Below, piece after piece: positions 10,647 to 24,200 of a stretch of DNA of 64,000 bases. The stretch is taken from NCBI GenBank assembly GCA_916700875.1, contig CAKAKS010000039.1, forward strand, positions 15,349,139-15,413,138. The letters run 5' to 3'. The notes beneath the pieces were generated by a model. The model was given only the letters and a program-made list of their open reading frames with translations, did not search any database and was not told the origin of the DNA. Every line of letters starts with the position of its first letter. Position 1 is the stretch's first letter. The translations under genes were made by a program, and so were the position numbers. This DNA is from Sebastes aleutianus. Taxonomy: Eukaryota; Chordata; Actinopteri; Perciformes; Sebastidae.

Positions 10647-13600
10647 ATGTTTTGGAAGTTTGACTTACACACATCTTCTCACCTGGAGGCTTTACTGGAC
10701 AAGGAGGATGTCACGCTCATTGAGCTCATGAATGAGGAAGATGTGTTGCAGGAGTGCAAGGCCCAGAACAGGAGGTCTGTTTATTGTTAGCTTTAACGTA
10801 TCAGCAACACATTATAATATTTTATTACATTTCAGTTTTAAGTGATTACTGCTGGTTCTAACTGGTGCTTCTTTTCTCATCATTATGGGTTTGTAGACTT
10901 CTCCTGTTTGTGTGCCAGGACCAGTGCATGCTGGACCTGGTCCATATGATCACTACAGAGCCCCCTGCTGGTGTAGAGGAGACAAAGCGCTTCAAGTAGG
11001 TGGTTGTAGAATGTGCCGATGTAGTATACTGTATCCAGGAAAAGTTGTGTTTTGCTGGTGCTGCACTACATCGTATCTCTTACCTGCCAGTTTGTAGTAA
11101 ACATGAGAGCTTAAAGGATAACGTCAGCATTTTTCAACCTGGAACCCATTTAGAGTGTTGGCACTGTACACTGACCAGCTCAGATTGTTATTATTAGTGT
11201 CTGACAACATTATGGAAAGGACCCTACAGAGAAATGAAACTTTTAAAGTTATTTTTGCTTTCCGTTTGTCGTTGTGTCATGTGACTTGTTGCCGGAAGAC
11301 AACAGTGGAAACGTGAGTGAGAGTTGGAGAGAAAGCGCAGCTTAGTGATATCTAAAAGATTTTCAATGTCATGACTGAATATTTAGATGATTTCGACAAT
11401 GTGGATGCAACGCAAGATTTCAGAGCGAGGCTTCTCAGAGCGAGACACACAATAACAAACAGACTGGATCAAGCGAAAGGTAAGAAAAATGTTTAATTTC
11501 TCTGTAGGGTCCTTTCCGTAATGTTTGACAGACACATATAATAACAATCTGAGCCTGTCAGTGGCAAAAACGAGCACTTTTAGTGGATTTAAACTGATGG
11601 TACGAGGTTCCCCCAAATGATTAAATTACAGCTTGTTTAGCGGCTGGCGGCTGTAGCGTTCTCCCTCAATACTGGACCAACTTCAAAAAGTGTTGTCCAC
11701 ATTAGTCACTTGTCACAGGTTGAAAAATACCAAAGTTATCCTTTAAATGGGCTCAGATTTGTGAAAAGAAATGGTTCTTGATCTGTAATTGCCTGTTGGA
11801 CAATCAACCTGTGAAAGATTGCAGGACAATCTGGTTCTTGTTTTTTCCACTTACTTTAGCACTACTAAGGTAGAAAATAAGAATCAGTTTTGTTTCTGCT
11901 TGGTTTTTACTGCCAGGTGTGTTCTCTTCTTTTATTACAGGTATCCAAATATAGCATGTGAGCTGTTGACATGTGATGTGGGAGTGATCAATGATAAGCT
12001 GGGTAATGAGGAGCCTCTGCTTGAAAATCTGTATGCCTTCCTGGAGCAGCCGTCCCCACTTAACCCCCTCCTGGCATCTTTCTTTAGCAAGACAATTGGG
12101 AACCTCATCACACGGAAGACTGAGCAGGTAACACACACACACACTCACACAGCACAGCTAAATCAAAGGGCGTACTCCGAGGAGATGACAGCTATGTTTT
12201 TTGTGTTGTCGTGATTTAATTCACAAAGGCTGAGGGGTGCTTACAGCAAGATAATGGGAACTGCTCACACTGAGAATTACTCTCAACCAAAATAGCTGTA
12301 AACTTTTATTTCTCTTGAAAGGCCAACAGGCAGATGTTCCAACACACAAAGCAGTGCACATAGTTCTGGTTTTACTCTGTTAGTGGTGGGGCCTGAGGAT
12401 GTTGAGGTCAGTTGGCCGTTTGATCAACTGGTTGGTCCGGAGCAACATATCCATCCATTCTGAATGGATATTTTATGTTTCAGAGTGATAATTTGAAATG
12501 ATTCTGCTTAGGGGCGCCTCTTAAATCATTTCTGGTTCTTTCCATTCTGGCTTTGTCTACCTCCGCCAACGCCCACACACACTTTTTGTATGCTTTTCTA
12601 CAGTTGAATTTAATTTATTTTCCAAAAAAGAGACAGTTAATGATGAACTCGACTGATAACATTACGCTAACTTTTTAAAAAATGTTTCCAAAGATAGTGA
12701 AAATCTGATATTGTGACAGCCCTAATTCGGGTGACCTTCGTAACCTGGTCCGTCACTTTGGTCCATGATACATAACTCAAAAAGTAATCGCTGGACTTAA
12801 TGAAAGTTGCTGTGTCATTGCTACTCAGTTCATCAAAATCACAAAAAAACATATTTTCTCGCTTACCCTCGTATTAGTGATATTTCAATTTTTATGTGCA
12901 AAGGAATTGGATGTAATTGTTTAGAATTGTCCACACTGCTCACATTTATATACATTTATGTGTGTAAATATGTATGCTTGTGTGTGGATAGGAGTTGTAT
13001 AGAGATCTAATGTTTGCATAATATATAGTTTGCGATTATGTGTGCAAAAGACTTGACTCTGAAGCTAAATGAGTATTGCACACCGAAGAGGGCGTAGCTA
13101 AAATCTCTGTGCTCATAGAAACTGACAGAGCAGAATTAAAAGAGCATTTGTACATTTTTCTCCTCAAATCACTGAAAAATAGTATTAAGAAAACTGAATA
13201 GCAGCGTGTTTTTGCATATGCGATAATATTTTTTTCTATCTAAAAAATCATCACAGTTACAACTTTTGACAGCGAAGTCACATGTCCTTTTCTTAACTCG
13301 AGTGTGGACACCTATTTTCAGTTTTGTATTTTGTGTCAAGGTTTTTACCTCTGCTCTCTGTTTTGTTCAGGTGATTAGTTTCTTGCGACGGAAGGAGGGA
13401 TTCCTTTCCTTGGTCCTGAAGCATATTGATACATCTGCCATGATGGATGTGCTGCTAAGACTTATCAGCTGTGTGGAGCCACCCCCTCTTCGGCTCGAGA
13501 CACTTATTGTATGAGACAAATGGACCCACACTCATACTTTAACACATTACACACTGATGCAGTTATAATGTGATATTTTTCTCAACAGTGGCTGAATGAA

Positions 13601-16600
13601 GAGAAGCTGGCCCAGAGACTCATAGAGCTCATTCACCCTGAGAGAGATGAAGAGGTAGAAGGGCATTTCAGTATTTTTATATCAATCAGTAACTCATTTC
13701 TGTGATAAAACATACTTTCACTAGCACTCACAGACCCTTGAATGGACAATTTAGAGGACTGACTGTTCATGTGTGTATTTGTATTTTTTTCTCTCACAGA
13801 GGCAGTCCAATGCATCTCAGACTTTGTGCGACATCATTCGTCTGAGCAGAGACCAGGCCAATCAGCTCCAAGAGATTTCACAGCCTGACCCTTTACTGAC
13901 TGTACTGGAGTCGTAAGTCCGACAGATATATATATACACACACACAGATACATGTTCACATTCTCTTTACAGGATGTGGAGGCGATGACATCCTCTGTTG
14001 TGTTTCCACAGGCAGGAGTGTGTGGAGCAGTTGCTGCAGAACATGTTCTCAGCAGAGTGTAGTGAGAGCTGCATCATCAATGGAATTCAAGTTCTTCTCA
14101 CGTTACTGGAAATCAGGAGGCCTGTGTGAGTGTGAGACTTTAAAGCAATTTTAAACTGTGTATAAATAATACTATCTAGTTCTACTTTGTAAGGATTGCT
14201 AATGTTATTTTTCATTTGACCCCTGGCCTGGTGAATTGACCATTAGGGGCGTCACGATTCTCTTAATCGAAAGTCAAATCGAATCATGACCTTCAAATTG
14301 AAAGCAAAGTCTCTTTTTTCCAGCACTGACTGCTATGCCTTTGTTAGAATACAGATCAACAGATCATTGGTTTTATGCCCTGACAACTGTCATTTACATT
14401 TTCAAATTCTTCTTTAAAAAGCTACGTCAAGCGTGATATTTTTTTGGAATGTACCACACTAAGGCCCTATGGTCAAATTAAAATGATTTATTTACTATGT
14501 AAACAATAACTTATTTCACTAGTCGGTTGGGAACAAACTGTTAAACAACAAAAAGAAGATCCACTAGATGGCAGGAGTGTAATTTAGAAAAACAGCTTGA
14601 GTTTCTCAGAGTTCATGAGGTGCACCTGAATGCAGCATGCCTGTTGGTGCCTACATGCTTTACACTACGAGCACTATGAGCATAAACCCCGCTTCACCGT
14701 ACAAAGTGTTTTAGACACACAATTGATTTTAATTGGAGATAGCGTGACCGCGCTGAAATGGCCAAACAGTTCGCTGAGTGCTGTTGTCTTTGCAGTGGGT
14801 GGGGCTCCGCTTGTTGCTGCAGTCTCTAAATCTTCTGCTGCCTACAAACTGTACTTTTTCTGTCAACGACACGTTTGCTGTTTACATAACTCAAGGGGAA
14901 GGCAAAATGTGGCCACACATTTTTATTTTTTTCTTCGGACTCGAGCAAGTAGGCGGGGATGGAGAGAAAAAAAGAATTGGGAGAATCACCGATCCTGCTT
15001 TTGACTTCGAAGGTCGAATTTGAAAGCTCATTTTGATCGAGTTTTGATTTGAAATCGTGACACACCCAAGTGACCATTTATTAAATGTTCTATCCATCTG
15101 TTTCCTGTTTTTAATATGTGTTTGGTCTGTTTTTGAGACAGGGTGGATGGTGTAATGGATGCTCAGGGATTTGAGAGAAGTTACACTGTTAACAGCAGCA
15201 TTTTGTTGGCCATCCAACCACACCTCATACACTTCCACCAGCTACTTCTGGAGCCACCCAAGGTACGTAGACAAAGATATAATCACCTATAGGTCCTTAA
15301 TATTAGCTGTTATACTATGAGATAACATGCTACTCATGATAAATACATATAATGATAGTTATCAACAGAAAAATCAGAGATCCCCTGCACAGCAGTATCA
15401 TTCATCCAGGTGCTAGTTGCAGGCACCACCAAAACTGACAAGGGAAAGCTCTTTCACTTGCTAAGAGAGTGAGAACACGCTATAAATATCAAGCATGTTC
15501 TCATTTTTGCTGTGCGGCAACCCCTTTCTTCAATAGTTATGTTTGATAATCTGCCATTTAGATAGCACTTGCTATGCAGTAGTTGCACTTGCATAACAAA
15601 ACTGCTAAACCTTTAGACTGCCGTTCCCCAAATTCATCAATGTCCTCCATCTGTGCACTTTCAGCGAAATCCCATGCTGACTACTCTGGGTGTGCTGGAG
15701 GAACCATTAGGGAACACACGTCTGCACGTAGCCAGACTGGTGGCCTCTCTGCTGTATACCAGCTCTGCTAGCCACGCTGTAGTAGCACAGGAACTTTGCC
15801 GACTCAACACAATGAACCTGCTTCTGGTGAGATGAGCAATCATGCTGCATTGTCAGAATACAATGTTGAGAAAGTGATAAATGTTAAATGTCCCATTGGA
15901 AAATATTTTCAGGACTTGTTCTTCAAGTATACATGGAACAACTTCCTGCACCTTCAAGTGGAGCTTTGTGTTGCTGCTATCCTCCGGCCCTGTGCCCATG
16001 AAATGAGACTTCAGCCTGGTTGGGGATCCCAGGACAAATTCACGCCTCATCAGGATGCTTTACAAGAGCAGGCTTTGACTGACACCCCTTCTTCCCCTAC
16101 AGCCACCCCGGAACACTCTGCACATAATCTAATGGTGACTCATGTAGGTGTCTCTGCTTGTGTTTGAAGCAAGAGGCTTAAATTACATTTAATCTCCGCT
16201 GTGGTGGCCTTTTCTGAATGAAAATAATTGATTGACTCTATCTTTGTCTCTCACAAGTTGTTCCAACACTGCCACCTTGTCCAGAGGATTCTGGAGGCCT
16301 GGGAAGAAAATGATAAAATACAGTAAGAAACTTAATGGCATGATGTTGTTTTTGCTAACAGGCAGTAGCCTATGGGGTTCCCTAAGTGTGGTACTTCTGT
16401 GTTCAGGTCAGAAGGTGGTATGAGAAGAGGGTACATGGGACATCTGACCAGGATTGCCAACACAGTAGTCCACAACCTGGAGAAGGGCCCGGTTCACACA
16501 CAGATTAGTAGCCTCATCACAGGTGCACTCACATTCCTATGTGAAAGACAGAAGGAATTTACACAATTGCCACTCTACTGGAATATTGCTTTCTTAATGC

Positions 16601-19213
16601 TGCTGTTCTTGTGCTTTTGGATGTAGAGCTACCAGAGGACTATAGAGGGCGCTGGGAAACCTTTGTGGACCAGACCCTGTCTGAAACAAATAGGAGGAAC
16701 ACCATAGACCTGGTAAAGACACACACATGCTCATCTACCAGGGCTGGACTGATCAGAACTTTTGTAATTAAGAATCAATAGGCTTAGACTTTTGACTTAA
16801 AACTATGCAGTTGCACATCATTAGGGACCATTATGCTCGTTAAATAATTCAATTATTATGTACACATATCACAGCCTTCGTCTGAACATTTAATTCTTCT
16901 GGAAGTGTTTGCCATGTAAAATCCTATTCTGTTAATCAAAAGAGGACATTGAACATTGTACCCCAAATTGCAGCACCCTCATTCTCACCCCCCCCTTCCC
17001 CGTGCTGTGCCGTTTGTCGGATCGTCCAAATGCTCTTCACATTGTTTTATGTTCATACGGCTTATTAGGCACGGCGCAAAAACACTGGTGCTGCGCCGTT
17101 ATGAATCACAATTATGAATCTCCCAGAGAACCTGATATAGAGAGAGTAGAAAAGAGTACTGGCAGCTTGTGAGAAGTTCCGGTGTGCAAGAAAAAAACAC
17201 AGTTCGCCAAAGAGGAAAAATGTAAAAGTGCTGGTGGTGAGTACCGGCCCACTTCGAGCACTGGCAGGGACACAACCTCTCAGCTAAGCACGCACTCACA
17301 CACACATAGAGCATGTGGAGGCGGGGCTGATTCAGACAGATCTCAGTCATCATCAGCCCAGTGTCAATTTAGAAAGAAACTGTGGATCGAGCTACCTGTT
17401 TTATGGGCCTGTTGGACCAAAAACAACAAAAAGACAGTTGCGTCAGTCCACCAGGAAAGTGCCCATTATGCCAGATGGCCAGTCCAGCCCTGTCATCTAC
17501 AGTATATAATATCTGTTTGTAATTATGCACAGACTAAAACTTCAAATGTGGCATTTGCGATGTTTTTTTTTCATGCCCAGGTTGGCACTGGAAACCAACG
17601 CCCTTGCTCAGAGGATGATATGGAGAGCCCCTTCCCTAAAGAACTGACACTACAGCAGGTACGCATACATAAGCACACACACAAAACAAATATTGAGGGC
17701 GTCTGTTATCCAAGATGATAATCTAATTCAAATTGTGCTGTGTGCTTTAGGCCTTTTCAGATTACCAGATCCAGCAGATGACGGCTAACTTTGTGGATCA
17801 GTTTGGCTTCAATGATGAGGAGTTTACTGATCATGACGACAGCATTGGGTAAATTAACTGACATTCCTCTCTGTAGGACAGTCAACGGTTGTTATTGTGT
17901 TTCAATTGAGTGATTTCTTCTGTTACGGCAGAGCAACGTTTGACCGAATTGCAGAGATCAACATCAACATTGATCCAGGCCAGGATCCCACTGTGAGTTT
18001 ATTTAGATTATTTACACTAATTTATTCACACATTTGTTCTATGAAGTTGTATATCTGTAATGCTTTGTTGTCTTTGTTAATTCTTAAAGATGCATTAATG
18101 AATTGTATGGCCACTGGGGGCCCAAAAAATTCAAAACAACCTAACAAACACACAGCCACACAATTCAGGTTTAAGGTTTAGCCTTAATCTTAGCATTTGT
18201 TATGCAGCATTATGAATACTGATTAAATGTAACACATTGATATGCCCACCAGGCTAATACAGCTGTGTTTGAGACCTGTGCCAAGGAGAGGATTCAGCCC
18301 TTTGATGATGATGAAGAAGACATTTGGGAGGAGAAAGAGATCAACTTTGCAACACAAACAAAGTCCCGTAACAGGTAGACACACAACAGTTAATAAATAC
18401 AGATACTATCAATGCTCTGGATTTTGTTTCAGCATTATGCTTGAAGTTATGAATATTGTATGTTTATTAATTGTCCTTGCTCAGTCAAACATACTAAAAT
18501 GTTTATGTGTGATTCAAGGTTTGGTGGGTCACGATCATCCCAGAGCCCAGCAGCCAGTAAAGATTGTGATAGGACAGCAGCTTCTGGCACCGAGGCCTCT
18601 GACACTGCAGCAGACTCAGACTCTGAGGAGGGAGAGGATCCTAAAGATGACCTGGATCCTTTCTCAAACCTGGGCCAGAACGAGGCAGCAAAGAGTGCGA
18701 AATATTATATTCTATAGTAGGGCTGCACGATTATGGCCAAAATGATAATCGCAATTATTTTGATCAATATTGAGATCATGATTATTTATCACATTTATTC
18801 ATTGATTTTAGGGAAAACATATTTTTATTGCACTTTCACATTTATATTAACAGAGCATTGATTTTGCTTCCATGTTGTGCTACATCCCTGCTAATGTACA
18901 AATCTTTGCATCAAAATAAAACTTGAAATAAGGTTCTTCTTCACCTGAATTCAGTGCATGCATTTTCATTGCCCATCTGCTCTACAGTAGCCTATATTAC
19001 TCTTCTACTCTTGACTGCAGCCGAAACATTCAGGAAAGTTTTTGACAGGCTGCTGCTGTAGTGTGCTCACTAGTGATGCCAGGGGTCGGGCGGGTTCAGG
19101 TGAGCTTAATTACTTTTGGGGGGTTAAAAGTGACAAAGCAGCATTCCGACTAAGTTATTAATAACTTGCAGAAACATTGCGTACAATAATCCACCTTCCC
19201 TTCCCCTCTCTCT

Positions 19214-19261
<48 letters not shown>

Positions 19262-21227
19262 AGTAATGCAAGGTCAAGAGGTCTTGGTCATTTCTCGTAT
19301 TTGTGTGAGATCATGTTGTTTAGGAAACGCTTGATTTGATATGCAGCGGAGCACGCATTTTAAACGTCAATATCGTGATTGCGATTTAGATTCGATTAAT
19401 TGTGCAGCCCTATTCTACAGTAATGCATAATTGTTTTGCCCTTTTTGTTAGGGCTAAAGCAGTTTGAGCATGTGTCTCATATAGAGTGTGTGGTGCTTTT
19501 CACACTCAGGCACTGAGTGGATAGCAGACTTCGGGGAGGTGAACTCAAAGGCTCCTGCACCAGGAGTGGGCTTTTCTGCCTGGGACACTCCAGACTCCCA
19601 ACCAGCTGCCACAGAGGCAGAGGAGAAAGGATGGGCCAAGTTCACTGACTTCCAGCCTTTCTGTTGGTGAGTCTGAGTGTGGTCTAAACACAAGGAGTTT
19701 ATTTGAGGAATTTAATCTTAAAGCTTTGTTTTGATGAAACTTTTGTGATAATATATATATATACTAATAATTTTACATTTACATTTCAGTAATTAAAAAA
19801 CTAGTGGCATAATAAAAAAAATTGTGGTGATAATTAAATGAGAATAAATTCGAAAAAAAGCCCCACCATAATAGTTTTGTTACAATGAAAGTATTCAATA
19901 ATTTAAAAAAAAGAAAACAAAAAAGCCAAATACATCAAACCTTGGAAATTTTAGAAAGATATCATATGAAACTTTGCCTTTGTCACACAGCCCCAGGCTA
20001 AGTTGAATAATGCAATTAATGAATTGTTTGGGACCGGTGTTTCTCCCCCTTTCCAGTGGCATGTTTTTTCCCGAGAATGCATTGGCAATTTTGCAATATC
20101 TGTCACAAATCTTCAGTGTAAAAACATTTATGCTCACATTCAGTGGCTGTGTGTCTGTAGTTTATTGCCTGTACCGTATTTTCTGTAGGTTTTCTTATCT
20201 GTGTGACTTATGTCCCCAGCTCTGAAACAGGCCCAAGATGCAGCTCTCCTGTGGACTCGGAGCTCAGCGGATCAGGCAACACCAAACCAAACCAGAACCG
20301 TAAGTTGCTGCAGCATGGGGCATTCAACTGCATAGTCAATAGCTTGTTTATTTTTTAACTTATTATTTAATTCAATTCAACGCGTGCAAATACAGATTTT
20401 ATACCATGTTTAACTTTTCAGTCTGTTATTAATATTAATGTAATAATCGGATCTCACTTCCCCGCTCTACATGTAAATAAACACGTACGTCATTTCCGTT
20501 TGCAAAACCAAATGCTTTGTTGTTTTTAACCAGTTTGTAATTTGAATGGTTTCATTTACTTACTTGTGCCGAGCAAATGAAGCAGTTAGCTAGATATAGA
20601 ATGAGAAAAAATTATTTAATTCACCGTGCCACTCAAAGGCCACCGGCAACTTTTAACGCGGCATGATTTCTTGCATGTTACTCAATGCACGAGTTGATGT
20701 TGTGAATCAATCAACACACCTTAAATGTCAACATGACAACTTTGACCATTCTATTTGTTTTTATTGGCTCTCTTGCATGACATACGCTTTAGTGATAATT
20801 GGATCTTCAAGTGCTTTAAAAAAATGTTTATAATTTTCAACCAGGTTATGTGAACTGTGAATATTATATTTCCTCGCTTGGAGAAAAAAAGTAGCAGAGA
20901 GTAGGGTCGTCCTTAAATGTGGCCCAGGACACATTTGCGTACACACTGCTAAAAGAATGTGGCCATATTCGGTCCAGTCTACCTCTGAATGTGGTCTGAG
21001 TGATCGGATCTCAATGCGTCCTCAGTGCGTCTTGCGTCAGTTCACACCATGGGTGGGGCCATTGGCCTCCAGATTGAAGCATTTAACTGTCTCTCTGAGG
21101 ACGACCCAATGACATCAATTCCGATAGTTGTATTATCACTCTTTCCATCCACTACTATTGGTTTTGTGTTATCAGTCCTACTTGTATTAGCTATTACAGC
21201 TGCTAGGCTATTATTGTGGCTGCTTCC

Positions 21228-21269
<42 letters not shown>

Positions 21270-24200
21270 ATCTATCTATCCCCCCAGCCGGTCTCGGCAG
21301 ATGGCCGCCCGCCCTGCGCCCGGTTCTGCTCCAGGTTTCTTCCCAGTAATCGGGGAGTTTTTCCTGGCCACAGCGCGCTTGGTGGATCCTGTTGGGTCTC
21401 TAAACTATGGTGTACGGTCATAGACCTGCTCTATATATAAAGCGTCTTGAGATAACTTCTGTTGTGATTTGACGCTATACAAAAATAAATTGAATTGAAT
21501 TGAATTGAACTTTAATATGTTCAAATTTTTCTTCTGGGGGAGCACAACACCACAGTCTCTCAAAATCCTATGGGAAACACTGTATTACGTCATCCAAAGC
21601 TGCCCCCCACACCCCCCACTTCAAAACTCATTCCGGCGCAGCTGGATCACACCTGCATTTAGAGCTGTCCACTTGTGATCGGATCACCCAAGACGCATGT
21701 TAATGCCGGGTCTGAACAGGGCCATAGAGTCATATAACCCAAACCTATATGCATTTGGCAGCACATTACTACCACTGCCTCTTAATCTCTTACCTCTGTG
21801 ATGAGTTGACCTCTCCAGTGAAACTTTCCAGTGAAATGAGTGTATATCCATGGTAAAGTCACATGATTTCTTCTCCTTCGCTCTCTGCAGCGTGTGTGTG
21901 GAGTGTGTGTGTGGCGAGAAAAGCTCCACTGGTGGCATCAGACAGCTCCTCCTCCAGCAGCTCAGACAGCGATGAGGAAGAAGGGAAGACGGAGTCTGCA
22001 AGCAGCGACACGGTCACCACAGAAACCATCACCACGGGGGCTGGCAAGGAGACCATTCGGCTCACAGTGGACGCCAAAAACGAAAGGGCAGTCTTCAGCA
22101 GGTAGACACGCTCACACACAAATGACGTGCAGCTACTCTGTGTTGATTGGTGCAGCGTGTCCCCCCTCTCCTATTGTACTTTCAAGTGCTTTGATAGAGC
22201 CCCTTTCCCCCCTTTATCCCTTCCAAACTTTTTCCCGCACAATTTTACCTCCACCTTCTCTGTTTTTCTTCTGATATCGCCCTCCTCCTGTCTGTTCCCC
22301 TCCTTTCTCATCTCCCCTTGACTCCAGAGTATTCAGACCAGCAGTCAGACGGTATGTTGTGCTTGAGGTCCTTTGCTCTGGAGTGCGGAATGTGTTCCTG
22401 AAGTTGTGTGAAGGATTTAAAAGGCCATCATAAGCACAGATGTGTCACGTTTTTGTTTTGCTTGTTGCATTTAACAGGATGTGATGTAACAATTCCTTGC
22501 CATAATTCAGGACAAGCCTAATTCATCACAAAAGTATACTAACCCACAACTGGTGGCTTGTAGAGAACCTACAGAACCTCTCCCCCCATGCAAGGCTCAT
22601 CCCATATTCTCAACATGACCCTGTAATTCCAGACGATGACCCCCGGCATGAAACAGTCCACTCAGCATTTTCGAACTCAAACGGTGGCCTGTTATCTTAT
22701 GAAATTACACCAAAAGATGAGAGCAGTGTGTGACTACTCACTGTGGTTTTATAATACAGATAAGTCTTGTCTCAGTCATAACATTAATAAAACCCAAGTT
22801 GATATGATTTGTTTTCTTTCAGAGCACCCACACTACTAACAGTATGTCAGATAGCATGCTACGAACAGAAGTTGCTACCAATCCAGCATATCGACATTCT
22901 AACAAATCAATACATTACTAGGTTACTAACAAACAGTGCACCTACTGCACAAGCATGCTACAATCAGATATATCCTACTTGGAATCGGGGTGAGACTACC
23001 TTAGCACAAACCTTAGCAACTGTGTGCACAACTCACTTTGATGTTGGTCAGTCACTATATGTTGGCAGTAACAGACAAGTGGATTCATGTGTTGCTGTAC
23101 GCGCTGGGCATGGTAATAATGGCCAGTGTGGACAGCGGAAAGCAGGCAACTGTGGTGAAATTGAGCCAATAGCAGAAAGTAGCATCTGCAGTTTGTTCTT
23201 TACGTTATGAGTTCAGCTGACAATCCCTGGCTATGCCTCCAGTTAGTTACAGCGTTATTTGTTGTTTTTTTTGCAGCGAAGCAGATAAGGTGCCAGTAGA
23301 GGGACTCTCCATCAAAGACAAGGGGAAAAGTGATGAGAAAGAAAGTGAAAAGGGAAAGAAACATGAAGACTGTCCCAACCCAACTACTACCAGTCCAACT
23401 AACCAGTCGGCTGCTGTCACACAGTAAGTGTGTGTTTGTGTGTGTGTGAGCGTGTGTCTCTGTGTGTCTTTACAGCTGAATAAAGAAGGGCTGAGATCAC
23501 CACACAAAACAAATACTTCAAATCCCTGGTGAAACATCCTGTCGCAACACATTATGTAATAACTCTACAAAATGTAATAAGTTTCCCCTCCTTTATTTAT
23601 TAATTTTCATTATGTTATGACACCCGCATTTTGTAATAATCTGCTGCATTTTGTAATAAACAGCTTGAACGCAATATGTAAAACATTTCCCCGCATTTTG
23701 TTATAAATGATTACATATTGCAGTGGTTATTACAAAATATGGGAGGGGCACTTTTAGGGAAAATGTTATAATACATGTGTTGCATTTATGAAGTAGCGAT
23801 CCTCACAGTGACATCATTTAGGGATGAATTTATTCTGAAAAGATTCAGAGAGTGGTGGGACTTCTAACTGCCAACTGAACAATAAGTAAAAATAAGACTA
23901 ACAATTATGTAGATAAAAATAAACATATAAACAAAATGATTACAATAAATACAACAGTAAGTGTCACATAGTAAATCATCTCTCTCATTTACAAGTTAAC
24001 CAAGTATTTAAATCATATATTTCTTACTGTGTATAATGTATCATATTCCTGCAATTGTTTCCAATCCCCCAGCCCGTAACGTGACTGTTTATCATAACCA
24101 TGGCAACGTGTGTTGGCAGACCAGCTGACGTTAGCTTAGTTTTAATTGTGGATGCTGGCAACTCACAATAAAATCAGTATTTGACTTTACTCCACTAAAA

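Noticed and set aside
11804..12148. Minus-strand frame of 114 codons
   Set aside because: Antisense shadow of ppp6r2 exon 3.
17073..17100. GC hairpin acggcgca/tgcgccgt as a microRNA precursor
   Set aside because: The stem is only 8 bp with a 13-base loop, and it lies in a transposon.
22809..23210. 133-codon plus-strand frame as a gene
   Set aside because: It lies in a ppp6r2 intron, has no recognisable domain and no splice or promoter support.
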